Below, one piece after another: positions 9,144-18,522 of a stretch of 64,000 nucleotides of DNA (the stretch's first letter is position 1; each line of letters opens with the position of its first letter). The notes under the pieces were generated by a model. The model saw only the letters and a list, made by a program, of their open reading frames with translations, did not search any database and had not been told where the DNA came from. The position numbers and the translations under genes were made by a program. Source of the stretch: Bacteroidota bacterium (GTDB taxonomy: Bacteria > Bacteroidota > Ignavibacteria > Ignavibacteriales > Melioribacteraceae); contig JAHISV010000005.1 of NCBI GenBank assembly GCA_018818065.1, forward strand, positions 850,527-914,526, given 5' to 3'.

Positions 9144-11255
9144 GTGGATCTTCTGATAATAAGAGTACTAATATTTTCCCTTTTTATGCAGCTTCTCACA
9201 ATAGGTATCAAGGCGCAGAATGAGAATCAATATGAATTGATTTCGGTTGAATTTATCGGAAATGATGCAATTCCATCTGAAGAACTTAAGATTGTTATTT
9301 CCTCTCAGGAGTCACCGGGCTGGATATCACAATTTTTTAACAGCTTTACTGGCTTTGGTGAGGGAGCTATTTACTTTGATTCACTATTAATATCCAACGA
9401 TATTGCTGCTCTTAAATCTTATTACGAATCCCGCGGTTATTTCGAGCATGAAATTGATGCAAAATATTTTCTGGATGCCCCTGAATCTGAGGCAAAGTTG
9501 GAATTTCATATTAAAGAGGGAGACCCGGTTGTTTTCAGAAACTTTTGGATGTATGGACTCGATCAACTTGATTCCGGATACCGGCTTGAAATTAATAAAA
9601 TAACCGAGTTGGATACATCGGAAGTTTATTCAAATGCTGAAGTTGAGCGGAATTTACAAAATGTAACACTTTATCTTCGTAATAATGGATTTGCATTTTC
9701 AAATAACGAAAGCCCAATTGTTTACATTGACACTCTTAAGAATCGAGCAGATGTTGAAGTAACATTTTCGCCAGGTGAAAAATTTACGGTTAGTGATATT
9801 AGAGTGCAAAAAACCGGGGTTGGAAGCGATAATGTTGATAGTGAACTAATAAAAGATATTGTAGGCATTAGTCCTGGAAAACCGTATAGTTATGCTAATA
9901 TGAGAAGAGGTCAAATCCGTCTTTATCGCACTAATTTATTTACTTCAGCTTTGGTTACAGCGTTAATAGCTGACACAATAAATAACACTATACCAATTGG
10001 AATTAGTACAGAGGTTGGAAGAATTCATGAATTTTCACCTGAAATTTATGTGAATGATGAAGAAAACGAATTCAACCTTGGGTTCAGACTTGGTTTTACC
10101 AAAAAGAATTTTTTTGGCAGCGCACGCAAAGCCACCATCAATTTGTCAATTGCCTCTCAGCAAATTTGGGAATTTTTGACAAAACCATCATTAAGCGACA
10201 CCAATATCATTGGTAGTGCTGATGCCCGTCTTATTATGGAGCAGCCCTTCTTATTTGGATTACCGGTCGACACCAAACTAGAAACTTATTACACTCTTCA
10301 AAAACGAAGAGATGAGTGGAATGCAATTTTGTATGGTTTTAAGTTTGGAGTTAATTTTGAGCTTCCCTCCTATGTTTATTTCAATTCATTCTCCGGTTAT
10401 TTTAATCTGGAAAACTCGAAATATATTTTTCGAGAATCTTATCTGGAGGATAATAGGAAAAAATTTATAGATGCCTTTTTGGCAGCAGGGCGCGATACGA
10501 GCCAAATAAGACCAATTTCGAACACTAGTGAAAATATTAATGCTATCCTTGGTGTTGGTCTTACTACAAATAAAACTGATGATTTTTTATTCCCAACCAG
10601 TGGTTATAATTTCTCGTTATCACTTGAGGATGGCAATTTTTTGGGATATGTTTTTAGCAAATTGACAAAATTTAATTTTAATGACCCGCTTTATTATCGT
10701 ATTATCGCTTCTTCAGCGTACTATATTCCTGTTTCCATAAGTGACAAAATAGTTTTGGCCGCAAAAATACGAACTGGTCTTATACGAGCTTATCGTGGAT
10801 CAAAGTATGAAATTCCCTTAAACCAAAAGTTTTATGCCGGTGGTAGCAATTCGATTAGAGGCTGGAATACAAGAGAACTTGTTCCACCACTGGATATATC
10901 ATCTTTACCAGAAAATCCTACCAGCGACGAAATTGAAGCGATTTTTGCCAGGGGCGTTATACCAGGTGGATTTTTTATGATCGAGGGAACGATTGAAGCC
11001 AGAATCAGGCTTCTTGGTGCTCTTGGCTCAGCTTTTTTTATTGATTATGGTAATGTTTGGGATTCCCCAAAAGATTTTGCCTATAAAAATACTGCCGTTG
11101 CCATAGGATTTGGATTACGATATTATTCTGAAATTGTACCTGTGAGGTTGGACTTTGGATTTAAGTTATATGATCCACTGGATAGAAGAGCGATGTTCCA
11201 AAAGTCCTTTAGCGAAGTATTCCAATTCCACCTTGGAATTGGAGAGGCCTTCTAA
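9144..11255 (+). CDS. BamA/TamA-family outer membrane protein
   Basis: A 703-residue Omp85-type protein. A signal peptide at about residues 1-25 ends in GIKAQ. It is followed by about three POTRA repeats up to residue ~285 (for example ISVEFIGNDAIPSEELKIVI and FTVSDIRVQKTG) and a 16-strand-type beta-barrel. The conserved loop motif GGSNSIRGWNTREL, near residues 565-578, is the (V/I)RG motif that packs inside the barrel, and the chain ends in Phe as outer membrane barrels do. Three POTRAs and modest length fit a TamA-like or accessory assembly factor better than the main five-POTRA BamA. GTG start, no strong ribosome binding site, probably coupled to the upstream gene. Confidence 0.85.
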   Translation: MDLLIIRVLIFSLFMQLLTIGIKAQNENQYELISVEFIGNDAIPSEELKIVISSQESPGWISQFFNSFTGFGEGAIYFDSLLISNDIAALKSYYESRGYFEHEIDAKYFLDAPESEAKLEFHIKEGDPVVFRNFWMYGLDQLDSGYRLEINKITELDTSEVYSNAEVERNLQNVTLYLRNNGFAFSNNESPIVYIDTLKNRADVEVTFSPGEKFTVSDIRVQKTGVGSDNVDSELIKDIVGISPGKPYSYANMRRGQIRLYRTNLFTSALVTALIADTINNTIPIGISTEVGRIHEFSPEIYVNDEENEFNLGFRLGFTKKNFFGSARKATINLSIASQQIWEFLTKPSLSDTNIIGSADARLIMEQPFLFGLPVDTKLETYYTLQKRRDEWNAILYGFKFGVNFELPSYVYFNSFSGYFNLENSKYIFRESYLEDNRKKFIDAFLAAGRDTSQIRPISNTSENINAILGVGLTTNKTDDFLFPTSGYNFSLSLEDGNFLGYVFSKLTKFNFNDPLYYRIIASSAYYIPVSISDKIVLAAKIRTGLIRAYRGSKYEIPLNQKFYAGGSNSIRGWNTRELVPPLDISSLPENPTSDEIEAIFARGVIPGGFFMIEGTIEARIRLLGALGSAFFIDYGNVWDSPKDFAYKNTAVAIGFGLRYYSEIVPVRLDFGFKLYDPLDRRAMFQKSFSEVFQFHLGIGEAF

Positions 11256-11335
11256 CTTATTCTCTTATAAGAAGATAACTTTTGATTGCCACGAAAAAAT
11301 TGAGTACTTTTAAGGTCTCATTTTAAGGGAATTAT

Positions 11336-12211
11336 ATGATTTCTAGCATGACCGGTTTTGGTAAGGGCAGTGTTCAAGTCGGTGAATTCACGATCGAAGC
11401 GGAAGTAAAGAGCTTTAACAACAGATTTTTGGATTTGTCCATTAAACTCCCGAAAAATTTTTCCTCCAAAGAGTTCGACATCAGAGAAAAAGTTAAAAAA
11501 AGAATTAAAAGAGGAAAAGTTTACCTTTCTGTTTTTATCATAAGAGATGGAGGAGTTAGTAAAACTCCGCCTTTAGATAAAGAAGGTCTTGCTGAGGTTG
11601 TGAAGCTTGTTGAGGAAATTAAGAAATCGGCGAATATTAGTGAAGAATTGAAGCTAAGTGAAATTCTTAATTTTCAGCAGACTATTTTTGCGGATACTCT
11701 GCTCGATGAGGAAGATGACTATATTCACCTTGAAAAAGCTGTGCTTGATGCTGTTGATGATCTGGAAAATATGAGAAACCAGGAAGGAACAGAACTGGCA
11801 ATTGATCTAAAAACCCGTACCCTTAATATTGAAGAAACTGTTAAAAAAATTGAAGCCGTTGCTCCTGAAAGTATTGTAGAGTACTTTGAGAAGCTTAAAG
11901 AAAGAGCTAAAAAACTTGTTAACGATATTATTGATAATCCGGATAGATTGAACGCAGAATTGGCGCTCTTATCAGAACGTTATGATGTTACTGAAGAATG
12001 TGTAAGACTTAAGAGTCACATTAAAATGTTTTTGGATACTCTGGAAAACTCTGATGAAGTTGGACGTAAGTTGAATTTTATTTCGCAGGAAATGAATAGA
12101 GAAGCAAATACCATTAATAGCAAAAGTGTATCAACGGAAGTTTCTCAGCATGGTATTTTTATAAAAGAAGAACTTGAAAAAATGAGAGAGCAGATACAGA
12201 ATATTGAATAG
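11336..12211 (+). CDS. yicC: YicC-family endoribonuclease
   Basis: The 291-residue product has the YicC start MISSMTGFGKGSV and the C-terminal DUF1732 block ending SQEMNREANTINSKS. Family members are Mg2+/Mn2+-dependent endoribonucleases implicated in small RNA turnover and stress survival. AAGGGAATT lies before the ATG. The stop overlaps the start of gmk by eight bases; yicC-gmk-rpoZ is a widespread neighbourhood. Confidence 0.92.
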   Translation: MISSMTGFGKGSVQVGEFTIEAEVKSFNNRFLDLSIKLPKNFSSKEFDIREKVKKRIKRGKVYLSVFIIRDGGVSKTPPLDKEGLAEVVKLVEEIKKSANISEELKLSEILNFQQTIFADTLLDEEDDYIHLEKAVLDAVDDLENMRNQEGTELAIDLKTRTLNIEETVKKIEAVAPESIVEYFEKLKERAKKLVNDIIDNPDRLNAELALLSERYDVTEECVRLKSHIKMFLDTLENSDEVGRKLNFISQEMNREANTINSKSVSTEVSQHGIFIKEELEKMREQIQNIE

Positions 12212-12767
12212 AAAAGGCAAATTATTCGTTGTTGCTGCTCCTAGTGGTGCAGGAAAAACCACTATAGTCAAGCATATCAGAAAAACATTTCCTGAGTTGG
12301 TATTCTCCGTTTCCGCCACTACACGGAAAAAAAGAGATATAGAAACTCACGGAGTTGATTATTTTTTTCTTACTGAAGATGAATTCAAGAAGAAAAGAGA
12401 TGATAATGAGTTTGTTGAGTGGGAGAAATTTTATGGATATTATTACGGTACTCTAAAATCATTCATAGATGATAATCTTACAAACGGAAAATCAGTTATT
12501 TTTGATATTGATGTTAAAGGAGCTGTTAGCATTAAAAAAGTCTACCCGGAGGCTATACTCGTTTTTATTGCTCCGCCAAGTAAAGAAGACTTAAAACAAA
12601 GATTAATAAGCCGAAATACGGAAACTGATGAAGATTTGCAGAAACGTATTGAAAGATCTGAGATGGAATTAGAATATAAAGATAAATTTGATGTTGTTGT
12701 TATAAATGATGTTCTTGAAAAAGCTAAAAAAGAAGTAGAAGAATTAATCGAAAAAGAATATAAATAA
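12204..12767 (+). CDS. gmk: Guanylate kinase
   Basis: Phosphorylates GMP to GDP using ATP. The P-loop APSGAGKTTI sits at about residues 11-20, followed by the GMP-binding SATTRKKRDIETHGVDYFF and the EFVEWEKFYGYYYGT block. The 187-residue length is normal. The TTG start at 12204 overlaps the yicC stop, so translation is likely coupled. Confidence 0.95.
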   Translation: MNRKGKLFVVAAPSGAGKTTIVKHIRKTFPELVFSVSATTRKKRDIETHGVDYFFLTEDEFKKKRDDNEFVEWEKFYGYYYGTLKSFIDDNLTNGKSVIFDIDVKGAVSIKKVYPEAILVFIAPPSKEDLKQRLISRNTETDEDLQKRIERSEMELEYKDKFDVVVINDVLEKAKKEVEELIEKEYK

Positions 12768-12777
12768 GGAGTAACTT

Positions 12778-13068
12778 ATGCGACTCACACCTGTTGATAT
12801 TAAAGTTGTTGAACAAAACACTGCAAATATTTACGAAGCGGTTATTGTTGCCTCAAAACGCGCCAGAATTATTAATGACGATAATAAACTGGAGTTCAAC
12901 ACATTATTAAATACAATTCTTGCCGGCAGAGAAGATGAATTTGAAGAGAAAGAGAATCCTGATCAGTTGAGGATATCGGTTGAGTTTGAAAAAAAACCCA
13001 AACCACATCTAATGGCTTTGCAAGAGTTGATGAACAATGAGATCAGCTACAGATACAAAGAAGATTAG
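12778..13068 (+). CDS. rpoZ: RNA polymerase omega-like subunit
   Basis: A 96-residue protein with the omega core NIYEAVIVASKRARIIN (compare Y-AV-AAKRAR in classical omega). The sequence around it is divergent, as in Bacteroidota-type omega proteins. Omega helps fold and recruit beta-prime. AAGGAGTAACTT precedes the ATG, and the position directly after gmk supports the call. Confidence 0.85.
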   Translation: MRLTPVDIKVVEQNTANIYEAVIVASKRARIINDDNKLEFNTLLNTILAGREDEFEEKENPDQLRISVEFEKKPKPHLMALQELMNNEISYRYKED

Positions 13069-13072
13069 TCTT

Positions 13073-14290
13073 ATGATTCCCGACGTTCTTAAAGGGAAAA
13101 GAATTATAGTTGGAGTTACAGGCGGCATTGCCGCCTATAAGTCCTGCCTTATTATAAGAAGCCTGGTTAGCAGGGGCGCTGAAGTAAGGGTTATTATGAC
13201 CCCAGCCGCCAAAGAATTTATTACTCCCCTTACACTATCTACTCTTTCCGGAAATGAAGTAATTCTTAATATGTTTCCTAAATCTCAGGATGAAAACCTA
13301 AAAGTTAACCCTTGGCATATCGAATACGGAATTTGGGCAGATCTAATGATAATTGCACCTGCCACTATAAACACGGTGGCAAAAATATCAAATGGATTTG
13401 CAGATAACGCCCTTACAGCGGTTGTGCATGCGCTTCGGTGTCCTCTGCTGGTTGCCCCGGCTGCTGACATGGATATGTATAAACACAGAACCCATTTGCA
13501 GAATTTAGGGAAGCTGATTGAACTGGGTTATCATATTTGCGAAGCTGAAGAAGGATTTTTGGCAAGTGGGTTATCAGGTCCTGGCAGAATGGCTGAAGTG
13601 GATAAAATTATAGATTTTGCCGAATCGATTATTTCCGGTTTTACACCTGATTTGTCCGGTAAAAAAATACTTATCAGTGCAGGTCCAACATTTGAAGATA
13701 TTGACCCCGTGCGTTATATTGGAAACAGATCATCTGGTAAGATGGGTTACGAATTGGCAAAAGCTGCTTATATCAGAGGAGCAGAAGTTACTCTTATTTC
13801 CGGACCTTCACACGAAAAGTGTTACCCGGAGATCAGTAAAATTAATATTCGTTCTGCAGCTGAAATGAAACTTGCAATTGAAAGCAAAATATCTGAGAAT
13901 CAAATTTTGATTATGTCAGCCGCTGTTGCTGATTACAAACCCCTAACGGTTGCAGATAAAAAAATTAAAAAAGAATCTGATTTTCAGAATATACCGCTCA
14001 CTGAGACTGAGGATATACTTGCTTCGATAAAAAAAGAAGGGAAGATTGTTATTGGATTTGCACTTGAAACCAATAATGAAATTGAGAATGCAAGCAGTAA
14101 ACTGAAGAAGAAGAATTTGGATTTAATAGTTCTAAATTCCCTTAAGGATGAAGGCGCCGCATTTGAACATCCGACAAATAAAGTGAGCATAATTAGCAGG
14201 ACTGGGAATATAAAAGAGTACCCCATCCTCAGCAAATTTCAAACGGCAAATAATATACTTTCGGAAATAGTTAGTTCAGGTCTGGTGTGA
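13073..14290 (+). CDS. coaBC: Bifunctional phosphopantothenoylcysteine decarboxylase / phosphopantothenate-cysteine ligase
   Basis: Catalyses two steps of coenzyme A synthesis. The N-terminal CoaC flavoprotein half shows GVTGGIAAYKSC. The segment APAADMDMYKH stands where PAMN-x2-M is usual: Asn is Asp and Met is Ala, and the Asp form is also known in Bacteroidota-type enzymes. The CoaB half begins around residue 190, with ISAGPTFEDIDPVRYIGNRS, SSGKMGYELA and MSAAVADYKP. ATG 13073 is chosen because it gives the normal N-terminus; an in-frame ATG at 13037 would overlap rpoZ by 32 bases. Confidence 0.93.
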   Translation: MIPDVLKGKRIIVGVTGGIAAYKSCLIIRSLVSRGAEVRVIMTPAAKEFITPLTLSTLSGNEVILNMFPKSQDENLKVNPWHIEYGIWADLMIIAPATINTVAKISNGFADNALTAVVHALRCPLLVAPAADMDMYKHRTHLQNLGKLIELGYHICEAEEGFLASGLSGPGRMAEVDKIIDFAESIISGFTPDLSGKKILISAGPTFEDIDPVRYIGNRSSGKMGYELAKAAYIRGAEVTLISGPSHEKCYPEISKINIRSAAEMKLAIESKISENQILIMSAAVADYKPLTVADKKIKKESDFQNIPLTETEDILASIKKEGKIVIGFALETNNEIENASSKLKKKNLDLIVLNSLKDEGAAFEHPTNKVSIISRTGNIKEYPILSKFQTANNILSEIVSSGLV

Positions 14291-14301
14291 AGGAAGAAAT
14301 A

Positions 14302-15039
14302 ATGCGAAAAATTGCGGAAGCATTAAAAGATCAGCAGGATGTATTTGGAGATGATCTTCTTGGACACATAAAACCCGTTCCTAAGATCATTCATGAGCCG
14401 GTTCTCCAATATAAACCATCAGAAGAAAATATCGTTGTAAAGGAGAGTACTGGAACTATTAGTGAAGACTTTGAATGTTCTACAGACCTGGAAGATTTAT
14501 ATAGTAAAATTCATAATTGTAAAAAATGTTCTTTAGGGAATACCAGAAACAAATTTGTTTTTGGAGTTGGAAACCCCAACGCCGATGCGATGTTAATTGG
14601 CGAAGCCCCGGGTGCTGATGAGGATAAACTAGGTGAGCCTTTTGTTGGTAAAGCCGGTAAACTTCTAAATGATATTCTCAAAGCCATTAACTTTGAAAGA
14701 GAAGATGTTTATATTGCCAATATTCTAAAATGCCGTCCTCCAAATAATCGGGATCCTTTACCTGAGGAGATGGTAATTTGTCAGAAATATTTAGAAAAGC
14801 AAATAGAAATTATTAAGCCCAAAGCTATATTATGCTTAGGAAGAATAGCTGCTACTACATTATTAAATAAAAATGTAGCACTCGGTAAAATTCGCGAAGA
14901 AGTTCATGAATTTAAAGGAATTAAAGTGATGGCAACTTATCATCCAGCAGCACTCTTGCGAAATCCAAGCTGGAAACGCGGTTGTTGGGAGGATGTTCAA
15001 AAATTCAAAAAATTAGTAGATGAGCTAAACGGAAAATAA
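14302..15039 (+). CDS. Type 4/5-like uracil-DNA glycosylase
   Basis: Removes uracil from DNA for base excision repair. The Fe-S type UDG signatures are present: two N-terminal cysteines in [28 protein letters not shown] as the active-site loop, two further cysteines in [10 protein letters not shown] and VICQKYL, and TYHPAALLR near the end. About 60 residues precede the domain. ATG 14302 has AAGGAAG five bases upstream. The alternative GTG 14287 overlaps the coaBC stop (GTGA) and would add five residues. Confidence 0.92.
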   Translation: MRKIAEALKDQQDVFGDDLLGHIKPVPKIIHEPVLQYKPSEENIVVKESTGTISEDFECSTDLEDLYSKIHNCKKCSLGNTRNKFVFGVGNPNADAMLIGEAPGADEDKLGEPFVGKAGKLLNDILKAINFEREDVYIANILKCRPPNNRDPLPEEMVICQKYLEKQIEIIKPKAILCLGRIAATTLLNKNVALGKIREEVHEFKGIKVMATYHPAALLRNPSWKRGCWEDVQKFKKLVDELNGK

Positions 15040-15040
15040 T

Positions 15041-16492
15041 ATGCCTAGACAACAGCCTGAATATAAAGTTGACATTGAAAAATTAAGGCAAGCTACAAAG
15101 CAGCCGCCTTCTGCAGTTGAAGTAGAAAGGGAAGTTCTTGGTGCTATGCTTTTGGAAAATGAGGCTGTACCTAAAGCTCTTGAAATCTTAAAGCCTGAAT
15201 GTTTTTTTGATAAGAAAAATCAGGTTATTTATGAAACTATGTGTTCTCTTTTTGATTCGAATGAACCGATAGATACAATTTCAGTATACGAAGAATTGAG
15301 TAAACAGGGTAAGGCAGAAGCTTCGGGTGGAGCGGCGTATCTTAGTAAATTAACTCAGGATATTAGTTCTGCCGCAAACATTGAATATCATGCAAGAGTT
15401 GTTCTTGAAAAATGGATCCTCCGTTCAATAATAACCACCTCGCTTCAAATGGCTCATAAGGCATATGATGCTAAAGAGGATGTTTTTGAAATACTTGATG
15501 CTGCTGAAGCTGAAATATTTAAAATTGCTGAGGAAGGTTTAAAAGAATCATACGTCTCTTTGGATAAAGCTGTTAAAGACGCTATGGAGTATATTGAGGC
15601 TATACATTCCAAAAAAATCTCAACCTTTGCTGTTCAGACAGATTATTATCAACTGGACGAAATGCTCGGTGGTTTACAAAAATCTGATTTGCTTATAATA
15701 GCAGCTCGTCCTTCGATGGGTAAAACAGCCTTTGCATTATCATTAGCGCGGAATACGGCTGTTGCACATAATACTGCTATTGCATTTTTCAGTCTTGAAA
15801 TGTCAACAATTCAGTTGGCAACACGTTTGATTTCTGCTGAATCTAAAATAAATGCTCACAGTATACGTACCGGTAAATTTAGGCCGGAAGAAGGGGCAAA
15901 GATTAGCAAGACTATTCATAATCTGAGTAAAGCGCCCATCTATATTGATGATACTCCCGCGCAAAATGTTCTTCAAATAAGAGCCAAATGTAGAAGACTT
16001 AAGGCAGAAAAAAATATTGGTCTTATTATTATAGATTATTTGCAGCTTATGACCTCCAGTTCCAGGATGGAAAGTAGAGAACGTGAAATATCTTCCATCT
16101 CCAGTTCACTGAAAGCTCTTGCAAAAGAATTGAACATTCCTGTAATTGCTCTGGCTCAGTTAAACCGTGCTGTTGAAGCAAGGCACGATAAAAAACCTAT
16201 GCTATCAGATCTTAGAGAGTCCGGTTCAATTGAGCAGGATGCCGATGTTGTGTTGTTTCTAACCAGACCTGAGGTTTATGGTATTACTCAATTACCCGAT
16301 GGTGAATCGACAGAGGGATATGCCGAACTAATTATTGCCAAACAACGTAATGGTCCTACCGGTGATATACCCTTAAGATTTATTAAGGAATATGCAAGAT
16401 TTGAAAACCCGGCTTTGCCATATCAGGATGATCAAAAACAAATTAGCTCAGCTCCAACAGAAGCCGTTTCTGAAAGGGATCTTCCATTCTAA
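15041..16492 (+). CDS. dnaB: Replicative DNA helicase
   Basis: Hexameric helicase that unwinds DNA at the replication fork. The N-terminal primase-binding domain starts PPSAVEVEREVLGAMLLENEA. The RecA-like motor carries Walker A ARPSMGKTAF at about residues 221-231, FFSLEMS, the Walker B-type LIIIDYLQLM, and LAQLNRAVEAR...LSDLRESGSIEQDADVV. At 483 residues it shows no sign of an intein. Starts two bases after the glycosylase stop. Confidence 0.97.
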   Translation: MPRQQPEYKVDIEKLRQATKQPPSAVEVEREVLGAMLLENEAVPKALEILKPECFFDKKNQVIYETMCSLFDSNEPIDTISVYEELSKQGKAEASGGAAYLSKLTQDISSAANIEYHARVVLEKWILRSIITTSLQMAHKAYDAKEDVFEILDAAEAEIFKIAEEGLKESYVSLDKAVKDAMEYIEAIHSKKISTFAVQTDYYQLDEMLGGLQKSDLLIIAARPSMGKTAFALSLARNTAVAHNTAIAFFSLEMSTIQLATRLISAESKINAHSIRTGKFRPEEGAKISKTIHNLSKAPIYIDDTPAQNVLQIRAKCRRLKAEKNIGLIIIDYLQLMTSSSRMESREREISSISSSLKALAKELNIPVIALAQLNRAVEARHDKKPMLSDLRESGSIEQDADVVLFLTRPEVYGITQLPDGESTEGYAELIIAKQRNGPTGDIPLRFIKEYARFENPALPYQDDQKQISSAPTEAVSERDLPF

Positions 16493-17334
16493 TGAAAAGT
16501 ATACTTGCTATATTGTTTTTGTTTTCATCGATGGTTGCCCAGGTATACACCCAGGCTGATGTTGATGTTTGTGAATCGAAGTTTCAGCTGGGCATTTCAC
16601 AAAACCTGACAGAAGAGGATATACATACCATAATAGTAGAAATTGCAAAGTCGTTTTTAGGAGTTGACTACGAAGCTCACAGCCTTGAAAGTGAAGGCGA
16701 TGAAAAATTATCAATACATCTAACGGGATTGGATTGTTATACTTTTCTTGAATCAAGTCTGGTCATATCCAGATTGATAAAATCCGAGAGGATGACATTT
16801 GATGATTACCAGAGTGAGTTGCAGAATGTTAGATACAGGAATGGGAAAATAGCTGGGTATCCATCCAGACTGCATTATTTCTCTGATTGGATTTTTGAGA
16901 TGGATTCGCGTGGAATTGCAAAGGACGTTACTGAAGACCTGGGTGGCGAATGCTATTCCAATAAGGTTGATTTTATGAGTACTCATCCAGATTCGTACAA
17001 GCAGCTTAAAAACAATAGTGAAATTGTTTACTTCATAGCAGCAATTGAAAAAGACATTTCAGCCCGTGATTATTTCTTTATACCACAGGAAAAAATTGAG
17101 AAATACGAAAAAGGCATAATGAGTGGGGATATAATAGGAATTACCACAAATATTAACGGACTTGATATAGCTCATACAGGAATTGCGATTCGGATGAATG
17201 ATGGAAGAATTCATTTGCTACATGCCCCGAATGTTGGTAAAAAGGTTCAAATTACCGAAGCAAGTCTTGCCGAATATGTTAAACGAAATAAAATTCAGAC
17301 CGGTATCATGGTCTCTCGTCCTTTGGAACCATAA
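16492..17334 (+). CDS. DUF1460 (NlpC/P60-like amidase) secreted protein
   Basis: A 280-residue protein with a signal peptide at about 1-20, then a papain-like fold. The likely nucleophile is Cys in GLDCYTFLES, with the catalytic His in DIAHTGIAI. DUF1460 proteins are N-acetylmuramoyl-L-alanine amidase-like peptidoglycan enzymes acting in the periplasm. The ATG overlaps the dnaB stop (TAATG), so it is cotranscribed with a cytoplasmic replication gene without obvious functional reason. Confidence 0.85.
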   Translation: MKSILAILFLFSSMVAQVYTQADVDVCESKFQLGISQNLTEEDIHTIIVEIAKSFLGVDYEAHSLESEGDEKLSIHLTGLDCYTFLESSLVISRLIKSERMTFDDYQSELQNVRYRNGKIAGYPSRLHYFSDWIFEMDSRGIAKDVTEDLGGECYSNKVDFMSTHPDSYKQLKNNSEIVYFIAAIEKDISARDYFFIPQEKIEKYEKGIMSGDIIGITTNINGLDIAHTGIAIRMNDGRIHLLHAPNVGKKVQITEASLAEYVKRNKIQTGIMVSRPLEP

Positions 17335-17499
17335 TCGATATTCACTACTCTTATTCTACAAAGTTAGCCAGACTTATTAAAAAAGAATATTTTTTTCCGA
17401 TTTTTGAAGAAGTATTCTATATGACCTTGCTTTAGTCGTTTAGAATCTTTTTCTTTACATAGCAATTGAGTACTCATTCAAACCAAAGAGAATCAGTTA

Positions 17500-18489
17500 A
17501 TGATAAATAAAATTACTTTCGTACTAACCGTTGTAATATCTATTGCAGGTCTTATTTTTCCACAAAACAAAGTGCTAAATCCTGACATAGAATCGTGGAA
17601 AGTGAATTATTCCACTGTATTTACGGATGAGGGACAACCGGCTAATGAATCAATTAAGAAATTAATTGAAAAACTTTCCAGTGATAGTGGGGATGGTCTT
17701 CCCGTTTCAAAAGAAGAATTTATTAATTATTTAAAAAGACCATCTGCTCAGGAAATATATTCGAAAGAACTTATTAGATATGCTACGCCTAAAAGCAGAT
17801 ATAACCAAAAACAAGAACATAAGAGCTATAAGGATGTTTTTCTCAAAGAGAAGCGAATTATTGCTGGTGTTGAATTCCTTAAGGAATATAAGACTATTCT
17901 TGCTGCTGTTGAAAGGGAATATGGCGTTTCCAGAAAAGATATAGTTTCAATTTTAATGTGGGAATCCGGACTAGGTGAGTTTACTGGCAAAAATTACGTT
18001 TTCAATATTTTTATGGGACAGTTGCTTTACCTTGAAGATGCTCAGGAATATGCGATTCAACAGATGATAGCTAAAGGAGAAGAGTATCCAAATGAGTATA
18101 CCGACACACCCCAGAAACAAAAGGAAAGATTCGCCGCCTTACGCAACAGCGCGGTGAGAGCCCTGACAGCACTGTTAAGGTACGCGAAGCTATACAACTA
18201 TGATCCACTTGAGCAGAAGGGGTCCTGGGGCGGCGCAATCGGGTATACACAATTTATGCCTTATAGGCTAGACCTTGCAATAGATGGCGATAAAGATGGT
18301 GACGTGGATCTGTTTTCATGGCCGGACGCTATATATAGCGTGGCGAACTATTTACGTGAATATGGAAAATACGGCTGGCCTTATAAACAGCGAAAAAAAG
18401 CTATCTATAGTTACAATCATAGCGATGACTATGTTCATGGAGTGATTGCATACGCTGATGCTATTTGGAAAATGTACACTGGAAAATAA
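17500..18489 (+). CDS. Lytic murein transglycosylase (MltB/SLT_2 family)
   Basis: Cleaves the MurNAc-GlcNAc bond of peptidoglycan, forming a 1,6-anhydro end. A signal peptide covers residues 1-21. The catalytic Glu is in WESGLGEFTGKNYVFNIF, and the family blocks GSWGGAIGYTQFMP, AIDGDKDGDVDLFSW and SVANYLREYGKYGW follow. 329 residues. The 165-base upstream gap holds no gene I can support. Confidence 0.9.
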   Translation: MINKITFVLTVVISIAGLIFPQNKVLNPDIESWKVNYSTVFTDEGQPANESIKKLIEKLSSDSGDGLPVSKEEFINYLKRPSAQEIYSKELIRYATPKSRYNQKQEHKSYKDVFLKEKRIIAGVEFLKEYKTILAAVEREYGVSRKDIVSILMWESGLGEFTGKNYVFNIFMGQLLYLEDAQEYAIQQMIAKGEEYPNEYTDTPQKQKERFAALRNSAVRALTALLRYAKLYNYDPLEQKGSWGGAIGYTQFMPYRLDLAIDGDKDGDVDLFSWPDAIYSVANYLREYGKYGWPYKQRKKAIYSYNHSDDYVHGVIAYADAIWKMYTGK

Positions 18490-18493
18490 TATT

Positions 18494-18522
18494 TTGAAGG
18501 AATGAAAAGATCATTCCTTCAA
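18494..18522. other. Inverted repeat between convergent genes
   Basis: TTGAAGGAATGA at 18494-18505 pairs perfectly with TCATTCCTTCAA at 18511-18522. It lies between the transglycosylase stop and the end of the opposite-strand hydrolase, and includes the hydrolase stop codon. It has no T tract on either side, so terminator function is uncertain. Confidence 0.45.

Noticed and set aside
15041-16492. Intein in dnaB
   Set aside because: The helicase is a single uninterrupted domain of normal length.
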